Assembly (NCBI GenBank): GCA_017506865.1
Contig: JAFCMP010000514.1
Location: 62,001-126,000, forward strand
Length of the DNA stretch: 64,000 nt
Direction of reading: 5' to 3'
From: Tribonema minus
Taxonomy: Eukaryota > Sar > Xanthophyceae > Tribonematales > Tribonemataceae
A program made the translations under genes and the position numbers. Below are positions 55,030 through 64,000 of the stretch, piece after piece; positions within the stretch are counted from its first letter, which is position 1; each line of letters opens with the position of its first letter. The notes beneath the pieces were generated by a model. It made no database searches, was not told the origin of the DNA, and saw only the letters and a program-made list of their open reading frames with translations.

Positions 55030-55078
55030 GAGCTCTGAGTCTAACTCACTGAGTGAGTCTGAGTCAGACTCAGTGTAC
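55030..55078. repeat. Palindromic GAGTC/GACTC stretch
   Basis: Overlapping GAGTCT, ACTCACTGAGTGAGT and CTGAGTCAGACTCAG units form nested palindromes just before the LINE. Confidence 0.75.
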
Positions 55079-55507
55079 CTTCGGATTCAAAGAAGTTCGC
55101 TTTGAAATTCGTCTAAGAGCGTGTCCACCGGCACCAAACTTAATCGGCTCACGCACCTGTTGGCTATGAAGAGAGTCTGACGCTGTTGCACGGCACGCTG
55201 CTGCACCGGCACGAACTTACCGCCGACTATCATAATGGCTGGTGTCATGGCATTGCGTCGATTATCTTTCTTGCTATCCAAGTTGGACGCCGCCATTGTC
55301 GCCACGTATAGGGCTGCGGCAATTGCAGCGAGCTCAAATGACCCTCCGCTTCAACAACGCTATGTAAGCTGCAGCACTAAACGACCGTCGGTGACCGTAC
55401 GCGCGCACTGTTGTCCACCTTCAGCATATCGTTCAGCAGTGTAGCAGCAGCGCAATACAGGCAGGCTTTCGCTGCGCTCTATCGTAGCCGCTACGTCGCA
55501 AGATCCA

Positions 55508-58500
55508 TGGTTGTCTACGCTGCAAACTGCACCAGCAGCGCGCGAAGTGCTACAGCTGGCATAACATGTTGCGACGGCCGCCGCGGTCCTGCGAGCAAAA
55601 TTGCTGGGCATCAGCAAGCACAGCTGGTGCAGAGTTTTGCGGGGAAGCGTGTTATGTTAGCCGCCAGTGCAAGCTTGACGGATGCATCTACGTTGGACGG
55701 TGTGGCAGTTGCGCCGCTGCCGAGACTGACCCGGAGCAGCACAATGGGTGTGCTGCCTGGCGAAAGTCGTGCTAGCGATAGCGGCGCAACGATGTCAAGC
55801 AACGATCGTGTGCCCAGCACACCTGGCAGTGCAGCAGCTGCTGTCGCAGCGGGCGCTCAGTCTAGCGAATGCCCCAGGGACCCGACGGGATCTCACTGGC
55901 AAGGCTTGCTGGGGGCGGCTGGCGCACTCGCGCGCAGGGTACGTGCACTGGCCCTTGCCCCCAATCGGGCACGCGTCACGGTGCTTTGCGCTTGGCCGAC
56001 GGGTACCAAGCTTGAACCCTGCCGCACGTCACGCCGACTGCACGCGCCAGCAACACAGACCCTGCTGGGCCGGACTCCCTGCGCACCGCTGGTGAATCAG
56101 ATGCATGACCTGACGGTCACGTTCAGCTTGCTCTCCCTCCGAGAAGAGGGTAACGACCTGGCAGCGGTGTTTGACCAACTCTCCCTTAGGGAACCGGTCG
56201 TTGCCAGGTCGCCTCGCCAGCCAGCCGGGAAACATGGCGAGTCAGACGTAACGCAGGCCGGTGATAACAGCACCCACGCAATAATGACCGAGACAGCATC
56301 TGTCACGGCTATGGTTGCCAGTGGAAAGCGCAGTCGACGCAGAGGTAAACACAGACGGCGGACGCAGGAGCGAAAGGCCCAGTGCGACAATTCTCCTGCA
56401 CCCCTAGGGCAGCTGGCACCAGCCACCACACCGCCAAGGGGCGGTGCCTCTGCCCCCTCAGCACCAATATCCGGGCCGGCGAAGGTCACCACCGTGACGG
56501 TGGCGACCCGGATACCCTCAACCGTGTGCCATACAGTCACCGTGGAGGAGCAGCAAGACGCGCTGGCAAAAGCCACCAACTATGGTTTTTCCACTTGGCA
56601 CACGGGCCTGCAGGCACTCCACAAACAGGCACTTGGGGAAAACACAGCGACGCTAGCACGTGGTGGGGAGCTTCGCCCCGTGAGCAACGTGGGCAACGGC
56701 AACTGCCTGATTCATACAGCTCTACACGGCATAGGCAGCGTCGCAGTTGAGCACGGACTGCCGGCCCCAGCGCTGGTGATTGCCATGCGAGAGGCACTGC
56801 TGGACGGGATGGTGGCATACGTCACGCAGGGGGCGGGCAAGCAAGGGGCCAGCATGTCATCGATGCGTCAACTGACCGCGCATGCCGCAGCCCAACCTGC
56901 GTGTACACGTGAACAATTCGACACGTACGGGACACGCGCTCGCTGCCTCGCAATCGAGTACGGCATAAATGAAACGGATAGCAAGGACAGCGGGCACACG
57001 CTCCTGCTGCAACGCCTACAGGAAGAGGGCGTGTGGGGACGGCCCCTCGGTTTGTCTGTGTGGGCCATTGTTGCAGCGGTCTACGCGGTCTCGGTGACGG
57101 TGTGGCAGGCCAAGCCTCAGGCCACTGGCAGCACGCAAAAATCAACAGGGCTGGTGCTGGCACAACTGATGGGGCTGCCAGCGGTATTCGCACCGGCGAC
57201 TCCAGCTCAGCCTGACTGCCATCTGGATGTGCTGTGGACGCCGCCTGGGCTATATACAAATGTGGGACACTTTGAACTGCTTGTCGCCCCTGCGGCAGCT
57301 CCGCCCTTGCCAACCACTATGACAGCGTCGGCGACCACTCAAGCTGACAGCACCCACATCACGGCTCCGAGTCGGACACAGCCCCGTACTGCGCTGCAGT
57401 TGCCACAGCAGCCTGAGCCACTGAGGTGTCCACTATGCACACTGGCATTTTGGCAGCTGGGTCAGAAAGAGGACAGCAAACAGCGAGGCAAACTGTCAGC
57501 TGCGAGCCGCATGGCACCGGTAGTGGCCCACTTCAACGGTGGTAGCTGCACGAGGTCGATGCTGAACCCTGAGGTGAGCACATCACACTGTCAGCAAAAT
57601 CCGGCGGCAGCATACGCCAAGGGCATCCGGCAGCAGGTTGATCACGACCCATCCGGTGACCGTGCCCCTTCAGGCAGCAGTACCTGCAGCACTGGGGCAC
57701 ACCATGCCAAGCATGTGCAGGAGATGAGCACCATGTATGGTTGCACGGCAGAAGACTTCCTACGGGCGGTAAGGAAGCTGAGTGCATGCACAGGTGCCTG
57801 CGGCCTGGTCCATATGTCAGCCAGCGCGGGGCAGAGGCAATGCGCGCTGACCTCGCCATGCCACACGTGTCGACGGAATGGAAGCGCCCCCACGCGCGCA
57901 CGCCCGGCAGTACCCCCGGGCCAGTCCGAGGGCGGGGGTGCGGGTAGCGACGGCGCGGCCGCGGCGGCGGGGGCTGCCGCAGCGACACCTCCAAAACTAC
58001 CGGCGGTGCCGGCTAGTGGCGCTGCCAACTCAAAGTCTAGCAAGAAACGCCCGGCGGCTACGGCAACCGGCGCGCAACGCCGGCGCCGAACGGCAGCTGC
58101 TGCGGCACCGCCTAGCAGCGCCGGCAGCCGCACTCAGTCTGACAGCCTGAGGCTGCAGGACAGCAGCCCCCCCCACGGGACGGCCGTGGGATGGGCGGAC
58201 ATGGACGTGGACCCGCCGGACGATGCCGCGTCACCGCCCCCCCCGACCACCACCACCAGTGGCAGGCCCTCAAAGCCCCAGGCACGAGCATCCCTGGCTT
58301 GGGACCTCTCGACGCCCTCGGTCGTCCACGCACTTGACCAGACCAATGAGGCGGATCTACTGCTGCTGCGGTTCACCACGACCGCCAACCCCTTCCGCAC
58401 TCAGCTGCAGTGCACCCAGTGGGCACGGCTAGTGGAGCACGCCACACGACTACTGGCGGACGCCACAGACAGTGCACGTGAGGCGGCACGGGTGCGCCTC

Positions 58501-58830
58501 CACCATGGTGCCGGGGCGTTTGCTCATCAGGTTTCTCAGACTCTAGTGCAGCGCGGCTACAGGCTGCTGCACCTGCTAGCAGCGATGGCCTTTGGTAGGC
58601 AACCGGAGGGAACCGGTATGCCGCCTGCGGCCCGGCTGGCAGCGTTGCTGTCTGGCGACTTCGCGGAGCTACTGAGAAAGACGCTGTCAGCAGCAGCGGC
58701 GCTGCGGGCCCCAAACCAAACAACGCAGCTATGGCGTCGGCACAAACGAACTTCGATGCCGACTGGACGGAGGCTGACTCCAGGCAGCAAACAGCATGCG
58801 CTGCCCTCTCAGGCAAGCGACGGGGGGTAG
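55508..58830 (+). CDS. LINE ORF part 1: OTU-like protease and zinc fingers
   Basis: The frame is open from before 55411 to TAG at 58830; I take the ATG at 55508, though the start is uncertain and an ATG at 55235 in another frame could be the true one. A disordered, Ala/Thr-rich leader precedes an OTU fold: NVGNGNCLIHTALHG (about 56690-56730) carries the catalytic Cys, and VGHFELLV (about 57262) the His. The usual Asp of DGNC is Asn here. A CPLC...H...C zinc finger follows at about 57427-57552, then a Cys/His cluster (ACTGACGLVH...CALTSPCHTC, 57787-57870). The tail is Pro/Ala-rich and basic. The OTU domain may cleave ubiquitin-like proteins or the element's own polyprotein; this is inference. 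Confidence 0.8.
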
Positions 58831-60200
58831 GCTTGGCTGCCGCACGACTAGAGGTGCGTGAAGCATGCGCCCCAGCAGACGAGGTCACGGCACAGGTGCT
58901 GGCAGCAAAGCACCCTGAAACTGGCACCCGGCCGGGGGTAGTCGATACGCCAATGGAGCAAGTGCGCGGCCTGGTACGCGACGCCCGGCGGCACTGCTTA
59001 CGCAGCGCAAGGGTGGCAACGACCACCGGGCCAGCTGGCAGCGGCAGTCCTGTCTTCGAATCGGGTCAGGCACATGATCACAGCGATAGGCCTGAGGATG
59101 CTGCCAGCGCAGCCGGACGGCGCCTCGAGGTGGAGGCGGCAGACATACTGTCGACCTTGTCCGCAGCAGGGGCGGGGAAGGCAGGAGGGCTGGACGGCCT
59201 ACGCTATGAACACCTCTTGATGGCCGCTGGGCCTGGTGCACCAGTGAAAGCAGCCACCCGCCCCGTAAGCAGTGCCTCGCCAGGACTAGCTGGTGATTCA
59301 GAATCAGATGTGATGGAACCGGCATTCGCCCATCACCTGGCCAAGGTGTTCACGACGCTGCTTGTTGAGCCCGAACTGCTGCCGGAGCAATCGCAACGGC
59401 TTCTCCGCGCCGCGGCCCTCTCAGGCATAGGACAGAAGCGGCGTCCGATCGCCTGCTCCAGTGTCTGGCGCAGACTCCTCGGGTCCACAGCGGCACGGAG
59501 TGTCAAGGGCAAGATATCGGGGCTGCTGGCCTCCATGTCGCAGTTTGACGTAGGATACCGGTCTGGCGTCGAGCATGTGGCAGCGCGCGCGCGCGTGTGG
59601 CACGAGCTGTATGGCACCACTATCCAACTGGACTGTGAGAACGCATTTAACAGTGTGGATCGCGCCGCCATTGTGCGGGGGCCTATGCTCTTCTGTCCGG
59701 AGCTGCTCCCGCACTTTGAGTCCGTATACTGTGGTGACACTGCCCCAGAGATGCGGGTGGAGGTGAACGGTGAAGCTCGCATTATCTGCTCCCACCTAGG
59801 GTGCCAGCAAGGGGACCCTCTAGGGCCGCTGTACTTTGCAGTGGCAGCGGCCTTCCTACTCTTCTACCCTGATGGAGTGAATGCGACGCCCGGCAGTATG
59901 CCGGCCTACGGCCACAGCACAGCGGAACCGCCAGCCCCGCACTGCGCTTTCCTGGATGACCTCAACGTGCTGCAAGCTGCCTACTTCGACGATGCAGCGG
60001 CCGCTGGGGTGGCAGAGGTGATCCGCCGGCTGGCGGCAGGGGGCCTACGCGTTCGACCAGACAAGTCGCTGGCCATCGCCATGCGCGGCACAGTGTTTGA
60101 TGAAGCGGCCAGAGCACGCCTGCGCGCCCTTGACATACCGTTTGTGGACACCACCATGCCAGAATCTAGTCAGGGCTTTACGTCGGTCGGGTGCCGGTAG
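58731..60200 (+). CDS. LINE ORF part 2: reverse transcriptase
   Basis: Overlapping part 1 by 100 bases, this frame holds the RT core: GLDGLRYEHLLMAAG, KRRPIACSSVWRRLLGS, the catalytic IQLDCENAFNSVD, LGCQQGDPLGPLYFAVA and the second catalytic pair in FLDDLNVL (F-L-D-D in place of the usual Y-A-D-D). The end, SSQGFTSVG, runs on smoothly into part 3 (PVGHPAYVHAAMSKHL) if one G is added to the GGG run near 60190. An ATG sits at 58731, but the change of frame from part 1 is more likely a lost G in the GGGGGG run near 58824 than a separate start. Confidence 0.88.
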   Translation: MASAQTNFDADWTEADSRQQTACAALSGKRRGVGLAAARLEVREACAPADEVTAQVLAAKHPETGTRPGVVDTPMEQVRGLVRDARRHCLRSARVATTTGPAGSGSPVFESGQAHDHSDRPEDAASAAGRRLEVEAADILSTLSAAGAGKAGGLDGLRYEHLLMAAGPGAPVKAATRPVSSASPGLAGDSESDVMEPAFAHHLAKVFTTLLVEPELLPEQSQRLLRAAALSGIGQKRRPIACSSVWRRLLGSTAARSVKGKISGLLASMSQFDVGYRSGVEHVAARARVWHELYGTTIQLDCENAFNSVDRAAIVRGPMLFCPELLPHFESVYCGDTAPEMRVEVNGEARIICSHLGCQQGDPLGPLYFAVAAAFLLFYPDGVNATPGSMPAYGHSTAEPPAPHCAFLDDLNVLQAAYFDDAAAAGVAEVIRRLAAGGLRVRPDKSLAIAMRGTVFDEAARARLRALDIPFVDTTMPESSQGFTSVGCR

Positions 60201-62260
60201 GGCACCCAGCCTATGTGCACGCTGCCATGAGCAAGCATCTTGTCGACGCAGGGACATGGCGATTGTCGTGGCAGCTAGCTGGAATGGCGCGGCATCACCT
60301 ACAGGCAGCACAGTTCATTCTACGCAGGTCACTGACGAAGCGCATGGGCTTCTTAGCTCGGGTCGTTGACACGGCTCTGAGTGAGACATGGTTGCACGCG
60401 TTTGACGGGTTCTGTGCATGGACGCTCGAACGCATGCTGCATCTGCACGGCTGCTCTACCGCGGCAGCCATGAAGTCACACCTGCTGGCCGCCTGCACTG
60501 CTGGTGACAATGAGGAAGCCAGCAGTGGCAGCGTGCTGGTATTGCCGCGCTTGGGCCCGCCAGAACTCACGGACATCGCAGTGCCACTGCGGGCGTCACG
60601 GTTGCCGGAGCGACGAGGCGGTCTGGGCATGCCGCTTTTGGGGCTACTGGCACCAGCCGCATACACGGCCCAGGCATGCACAACACTGAGGCCGGCAATA
60701 ATTCATGCCACTGTGGCAGCAGGGGCCCTGCGGCTCGGCACTGACGAACACGGCGCAGTCACCTGGTTCGCGCAGCACTCATGCGCAATACGCGAGGACC
60801 AGGGACTGCCGCCAATCATCGAGGCCGTGCGACGCTCTACGCGAGCGCTGACAGCTGATGGCGGCGAAAAATCACGCACAGCTGTGGCCGAGCAGCTCCC
60901 AGCATCGTTGCTACGGTGGGCAGCAGATACGACGGCCGCAGCGTCGACGCTCCCCACTGCGGTGCAAGCGATCTACGCCGCAACTGCCGTCACGGAGACA
61001 GTGACCACTGAGCCAGCCCCACACACCCACGGCATTGTGCCTGGCGCCGAGGCGGCCGCTGCGGCGGCGACCGTACCTGGCCCTCAAGCCGCTGCCGCGG
61101 CTGCCCCTTCCACGCCCGCTAAAACACAAAGTAGCGCGGAAGAAAGCAGCTGCAGCGGCGGGCAGGAGGACGACGACGACGACTGGGAGGCCTATGCTGA
61201 CGAGATCTGCAGGAAGGTAGTGCCCCGCCGCCGGCGCGGTCACTTCACGCACGGACTACAAGCCGGCCTTTCAAATGTTCTTCGACGTCAATACGAGGAT
61301 TGCCTGGTGGAGGACCTAGAGGCTGCCTCGGCTGGTGCCGTGGGCAAGCCGACGCAGGCTGCACCTATTGGTGACTCGCGCGACACCAGCCGCCGCCGCC
61401 AACAGGCTAGCGCACGGGTCCTGGCGCAGCTGCGCAGCCAGCGTGCGTCCGGGGCAATGGCGTGGATGAGCGTGCCACCCACTGCCAATGACCGCCCGGG
61501 TGCGGCGCCCATGTCCAGTATGGCAGCAGCCACGATGATTTTGATTGCGATCTTCATAGACGGGTGGGGCATACAGGGCGAGGTGTGCCCATGGCGGTGC
61601 AGTGATGTGAGCCCCACCTCCACGCATGCGATCAGCTGCCCCAGCCAGCACATACGGGGGCACAACGCGACACACACTGCCCAAAAGCGGTGCCTGCAGC
61701 GCATCTTGAGACAGCACCATGTCTCTATTGTCCGCAATGAGGACGCTAGCGTCTTCAAGGTACCGGGGTATCGGGCGGACACAGTCATTGACCCAGGGTG
61801 TCTGCACTTTAGCAGTGCATACCGTAACAAGGGAATAGTGCTAGACACAAGTGTGCGCGCGCCCACAGCGAGCTCGTATCTGACAGGCAAAACAAATGCC
61901 TCGAACACGGACGGCTATGCTGCTGGGGTGGGGGAGGACGCGAAGGTCAAGCACCACACCGGCACCTTGACGTCATCTTGGGCTTTTGTGCCATTCGTGC
62001 AGGAGTCGTACGGACGGCTGGGCAAGCAGACAAGCCTTTTTGTTAAGGAGTTGGCAATGCACTCAGCACTGTGCTCAGGGGGGGGGAAGGCAGATGTGTT
62101 ACGCAAGGCCGGGTTAGCTAAGCGTCAGATCCTCATTGAGCTGAGCGTGTCGCTGGCGCGGGAGTTGGCGGAGCGCGTCATGGCGTACACACGTGGAGCG
62201 CGAATGCTGGGCTGTGTTGCGGCGCCGGTATCCAAGCTCCTAGGGCACAGCGCAGACTAG
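60191..62260 (+). CDS. LINE ORF part 3: RT thumb, CCHC finger and restriction-like endonuclease
   Basis: The first part continues the RT thumb region (LTKRMGFLARVVDTALSET). An acidic linker (QEDDDDDWEAYADEI) follows. Then come a Cys/His knuckle (CPWRCSDV...HAISCPSQHIRGH, about 61588-61660) and a PD-(D/E)XK-type nuclease (YRADTVIDPG, VLDTSVRAPTASSYL, AKVKHHTG), the arrangement of R2-like and other RLE-coding LINEs. It ends KLLGHSAD before TAG at 62260. The start residue is nominal, since the frame is probably joined to part 2. Confidence 0.8.
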   Translation: MPVGHPAYVHAAMSKHLVDAGTWRLSWQLAGMARHHLQAAQFILRRSLTKRMGFLARVVDTALSETWLHAFDGFCAWTLERMLHLHGCSTAAAMKSHLLAACTAGDNEEASSGSVLVLPRLGPPELTDIAVPLRASRLPERRGGLGMPLLGLLAPAAYTAQACTTLRPAIIHATVAAGALRLGTDEHGAVTWFAQHSCAIREDQGLPPIIEAVRRSTRALTADGGEKSRTAVAEQLPASLLRWAADTTAAASTLPTAVQAIYAATAVTETVTTEPAPHTHGIVPGAEAAAAAATVPGPQAAAAAAPSTPAKTQSSAEESSCSGGQEDDDDDWEAYADEICRKVVPRRRRGHFTHGLQAGLSNVLRRQYEDCLVEDLEAASAGAVGKPTQAAPIGDSRDTSRRRQQASARVLAQLRSQRASGAMAWMSVPPTANDRPGAAPMSSMAAATMILIAIFIDGWGIQGEVCPWRCSDVSPTSTHAISCPSQHIRGHNATHTAQKRCLQRILRQHHVSIVRNEDASVFKVPGYRADTVIDPGCLHFSSAYRNKGIVLDTSVRAPTASSYLTGKTNASNTDGYAAGVGEDAKVKHHTGTLTSSWAFVPFVQESYGRLGKQTSLFVKELAMHSALCSGGGKADVLRKAGLAKRQILIELSVSLARELAERVMAYTRGARMLGCVAAPVSKLLGHSAD

Positions 62261-62345
62261 GCTGCTGCGTTGACGCAAGCTTTTCGATTGCATAGGCAAC
62301 CCGGCCTCCCTTGGGCCTTTATAAATACAAGTCCATACGTGCAAG
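62261..62345 (+). promoter_or_regulatory. LINE 3' UTR with small hairpin
   Basis: GGCCTCCCTTGGGCCTTTAT forms a GGCC/GGCC-type stem that is kept in the 50.9 kb relic despite divergence. It may be the RNA signal recognised by the reverse transcriptase. Function is inferred. Confidence 0.45.
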
Positions 62346-63916
62346 CTTGACGACCGTTTGCTGATTCTCGGTGCACACGTCAATTCTCGGGCGTCCAAGG
62401 GGTCGCCATAGACGGCGATTAAGTTGCTACCGGTGGATGCTCTCAGATTAGGCTATTAGTATGTAACAGTTGACAAAGGACTTGTATTTCAAAATTCGGG
62501 GAGGCCAGGTGTCTCATTCAGTCAAAATTCACAGCCTAGATAAGTCTGCATTGCACTCTAACAGTTTCGACGCTGCGCCACGGCCAGCATGATGCCAGTG
62601 GATGGATCCATGGATGGTGGATCCAGGAAATTTCAATTCCGCGCTGCGTGGTGGTACTACTAGTACGCAGCGCTCTTAGCTTCAACGAAATCTCTAGCTA
62701 TGTGAGGATCTGACGCCTAAACTCAGCTTTTCACTGCGAAGATACTACTGCAGCAGCCTGCAGCAGTTGCGCTACTCCACTCTCAAGCGCACAACTTGAT
62801 GATGCCAATGTATGAATCTTATTCAATGTTTCACGTGTCACTGGGTAAACAGCAACTGAATTCAGACAACATAGTGGGGTTCCGCTGCTTATAGCATACA
62901 TATATGTGTACTGGTCCTACTTCTCCTACTTCTGACTCCTCTGCTGCTCTTAGACTACTGCACTGTAGTAAGAAATGTCCAGTGCTGCTGGCCTGCTCAG
63001 AGTCCATGCTGCTGTAACAATTGTTTGTGTATGTATCCGCTCTCATCTCACCTGTTCTGCTGCTACGGCCAGTGCTGCCGCTGCCTCCCCTGCTCCCCGT
63101 GGACTCCCTTCCACGCAACTGACAGCGACGGCGGCGACGACGGGCGGCGACACAGGCAGCAACTGCGTCTCGCCGAAGAGTCAGAAAATTCACTCGGCAA
63201 AGGAACTCCAACGGTGCCTGCGGTAGGTATGCTTGTCCCGTTCGTTGATCATTGAGCGGCGTCTGCATACCCTTTTTGTCTCATCACTAAACTACCTATT
63301 GCCCCTTCTGGAGGCCCGGAGGTTGTGCGAATCGATTGCAAATTCTCCAAGCAGACAACTTGCAGCTTCAAGATAATATATGGGGAACGGCTTGTCCTTG
63401 CCGCAGCGTGCACTGCATTTGCTCCTGTGTTGCTTGCGCATGCCATCAGCGACTGGAGAAGTGGACGCATGCATATATGACATATGCATGCATGAACGCA
63501 TGAATACAATTCACTGCACAATCACGCAATACGCTTGCGAGAACACAGCATCAAGCCAGGCCGCTCAACGTTCTGCTGACACAATGGCTGACCGTGGCGG
63601 CGCTGGGAGTCCTTAAATCTTCACTAGAGAACGCGCACTGAGCACTGAAGCATGAAGCAGGGTCTGGATGAGCACGGCACACTATTGGTGTGCATACAGC
63701 ATGGCATCAGACACGCACATCATTCGCAATTGCTGCAACATCTGATGACATGTGACACGCTGCGGGTGCGACAGAGCATGCATGACTCATGCCTGATCAT
63801 CTTATGATGCAGCAGAACAGAAGAAGGCAAAGATCCATTGCAATGATGGACAGCCAAGTTGTATACTCGGATAGTGTGACTCGCATTCGTGAGAACACCG
63901 ATCGCCCGCTCTGAAA
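62346..63916. other. Intergenic region, weak coding hints on the - strand
   Basis: A basic, Arg-rich - strand frame at 63268-63050 ends at an AACAG|gtgag donor, and another - frame ends at 63249 (VMRQKGYADAAQ). Neither matches a known family. CTGCTG-rich runs occur at 62.9-63.1 kb. No gene is firmly supported. Confidence 0.3.
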
Positions 63917-64000
63917 CTAGTCAAAGTTCACTCCGTCACCGCTGTCGAACGTGACCCTGCCTGTGAACGTCATTGCTTGCGTGAATTCGCTGCCCAGACG
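63917..64000 (-). CDS. C-terminal exon of an unknown gene (partial)
   Basis: The - strand reads RLGSEFTQAMTFTGRVTFD then SGDGVNFD before TAG at 63919-63917. The composition and clean stop look coding. It runs off the window end, so neither family nor splice sites can be settled. Confidence 0.4.
   Translation of the reverse strand, partial: RLGSEFTQAMTFTGRVTFDSGDGVNFD

Larger units (their letters stand above)
53483..55234. other. Upstream region of the protease gene
   Basis: It holds decayed exon copies, a telomere-like tract, a 48-bp tandem duplication and a palindromic low-complexity stretch. The promoter of the - strand protease should lie here, but no site could be assigned. Confidence 0.4.
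55235..62345 (+). mobile_element. RLE-type non-LTR retrotransposon (LINE) with OTU protease domain
   Basis: The element is about 7.1 kb. It codes for an OTU-like cysteine protease, Cys/His zinc fingers, a reverse transcriptase and a C-terminal CCHC plus restriction-like endonuclease. No terminal repeats, apurinic endonuclease or RNase H domain was seen. The 3' end is supported by a matching relic at 50.9 kb. The 5' end is a guess from the first plausible ATG (55235). The coding region lies in three overlapping frames, each one base back from the last, and both junctions fall at G runs. No target-site duplication could be identified. Algal relatives could be Utopia- or Dualen-like, but the clade is not settled. 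Near-intact frames suggest a young copy. Confidence 0.85.

Noticed and set aside
60191-60200. Programmed -1 frameshift at the LINE part 2/part 3 overlap
   Set aside because: No slippery heptamer or downstream structure was evident, and one extra G in the GGG run gives a seamless protein, so a run-length error or simple deletion is the simpler reading.
55235-62345. LTR retrotransposon or other virus-like element
   Set aside because: No long terminal repeats, integrase, aspartic protease or capsid domain is visible. The domain order and RT motifs are those of an RLE-type LINE.

Overview
The window reads as nuclear DNA of a green alga (Chlorophyta-like). The evidence is intron-dense protein genes with CAG|gtgagt-type splice sites and occasional GC donors, an organelle-type presequence protease, very GC-rich exons set in introns of moderate GC, TTTAGGG/TTAGGG-like tracts, long dinucleotide and poly-G tracts, and a non-LTR retrotransposon coding for an OTU protease, reverse transcriptase and restriction-like endonuclease. 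The species cannot be fixed from sequence alone; a genome with very long introns, such as a Dunaliella-like chlorophyte, is only a guess.

Layout. 2-160 (+): last exon of NADPH-cytochrome P450 reductase. 893-5252 (-): three exons of an OSCA/CSC1/TMEM63-like mechanosensitive channel, 5' end not found. 5.7-7.0 kb: two divergent unrecognised ORFs. 8439-13164 (-): a complete six-exon Gfo/Idh/MocA-family oxidoreductase of about 445 residues. 13.9-19.3 kb: a scrambled stretch holding decayed pieces of an unrecognised gene, with a fold-back palindrome and a second inverted duplication. About 21.0-22.0 kb (-): a tentative small membrane-protein gene. 23604-53482 (-): one presequence protease (PreP, M16C) gene spread over 30 kb; I could place 25 exons by family motifs with matching splice phases, and one further exon is unresolved. 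55.2-62.3 kb (+): an RLE-type LINE carrying an OTU domain. 63917-64000 (-): the C-terminal exon of an unknown gene.

The most interesting pattern is in the introns. Beside many intact exons of PreP, and one of the oxidoreductase, lie decayed copies of the same exon together with its intron flanks, in one case a four-unit tandem array. The introns therefore seem to have grown by local tandem duplication of exon-containing segments followed by decay. The introns also carry a dispersed repeat of about 100 bp with a conserved GC-rich hairpin, and scattered telomere-like tracts.

Three PreP exons and two LINE reading-frame junctions are each short by one base, and in every case one base added to a run of identical bases restores the family frame. 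This looks more like homopolymer under-calling in the assembly than true gene death, although an in-frame TAG in the last PreP exon cannot be explained in that way. The genes named here have unrelated functions (P450 electron supply, membrane channel, sugar or polyol oxidation, organellar peptide clearance); no operon or shared pathway is suggested.
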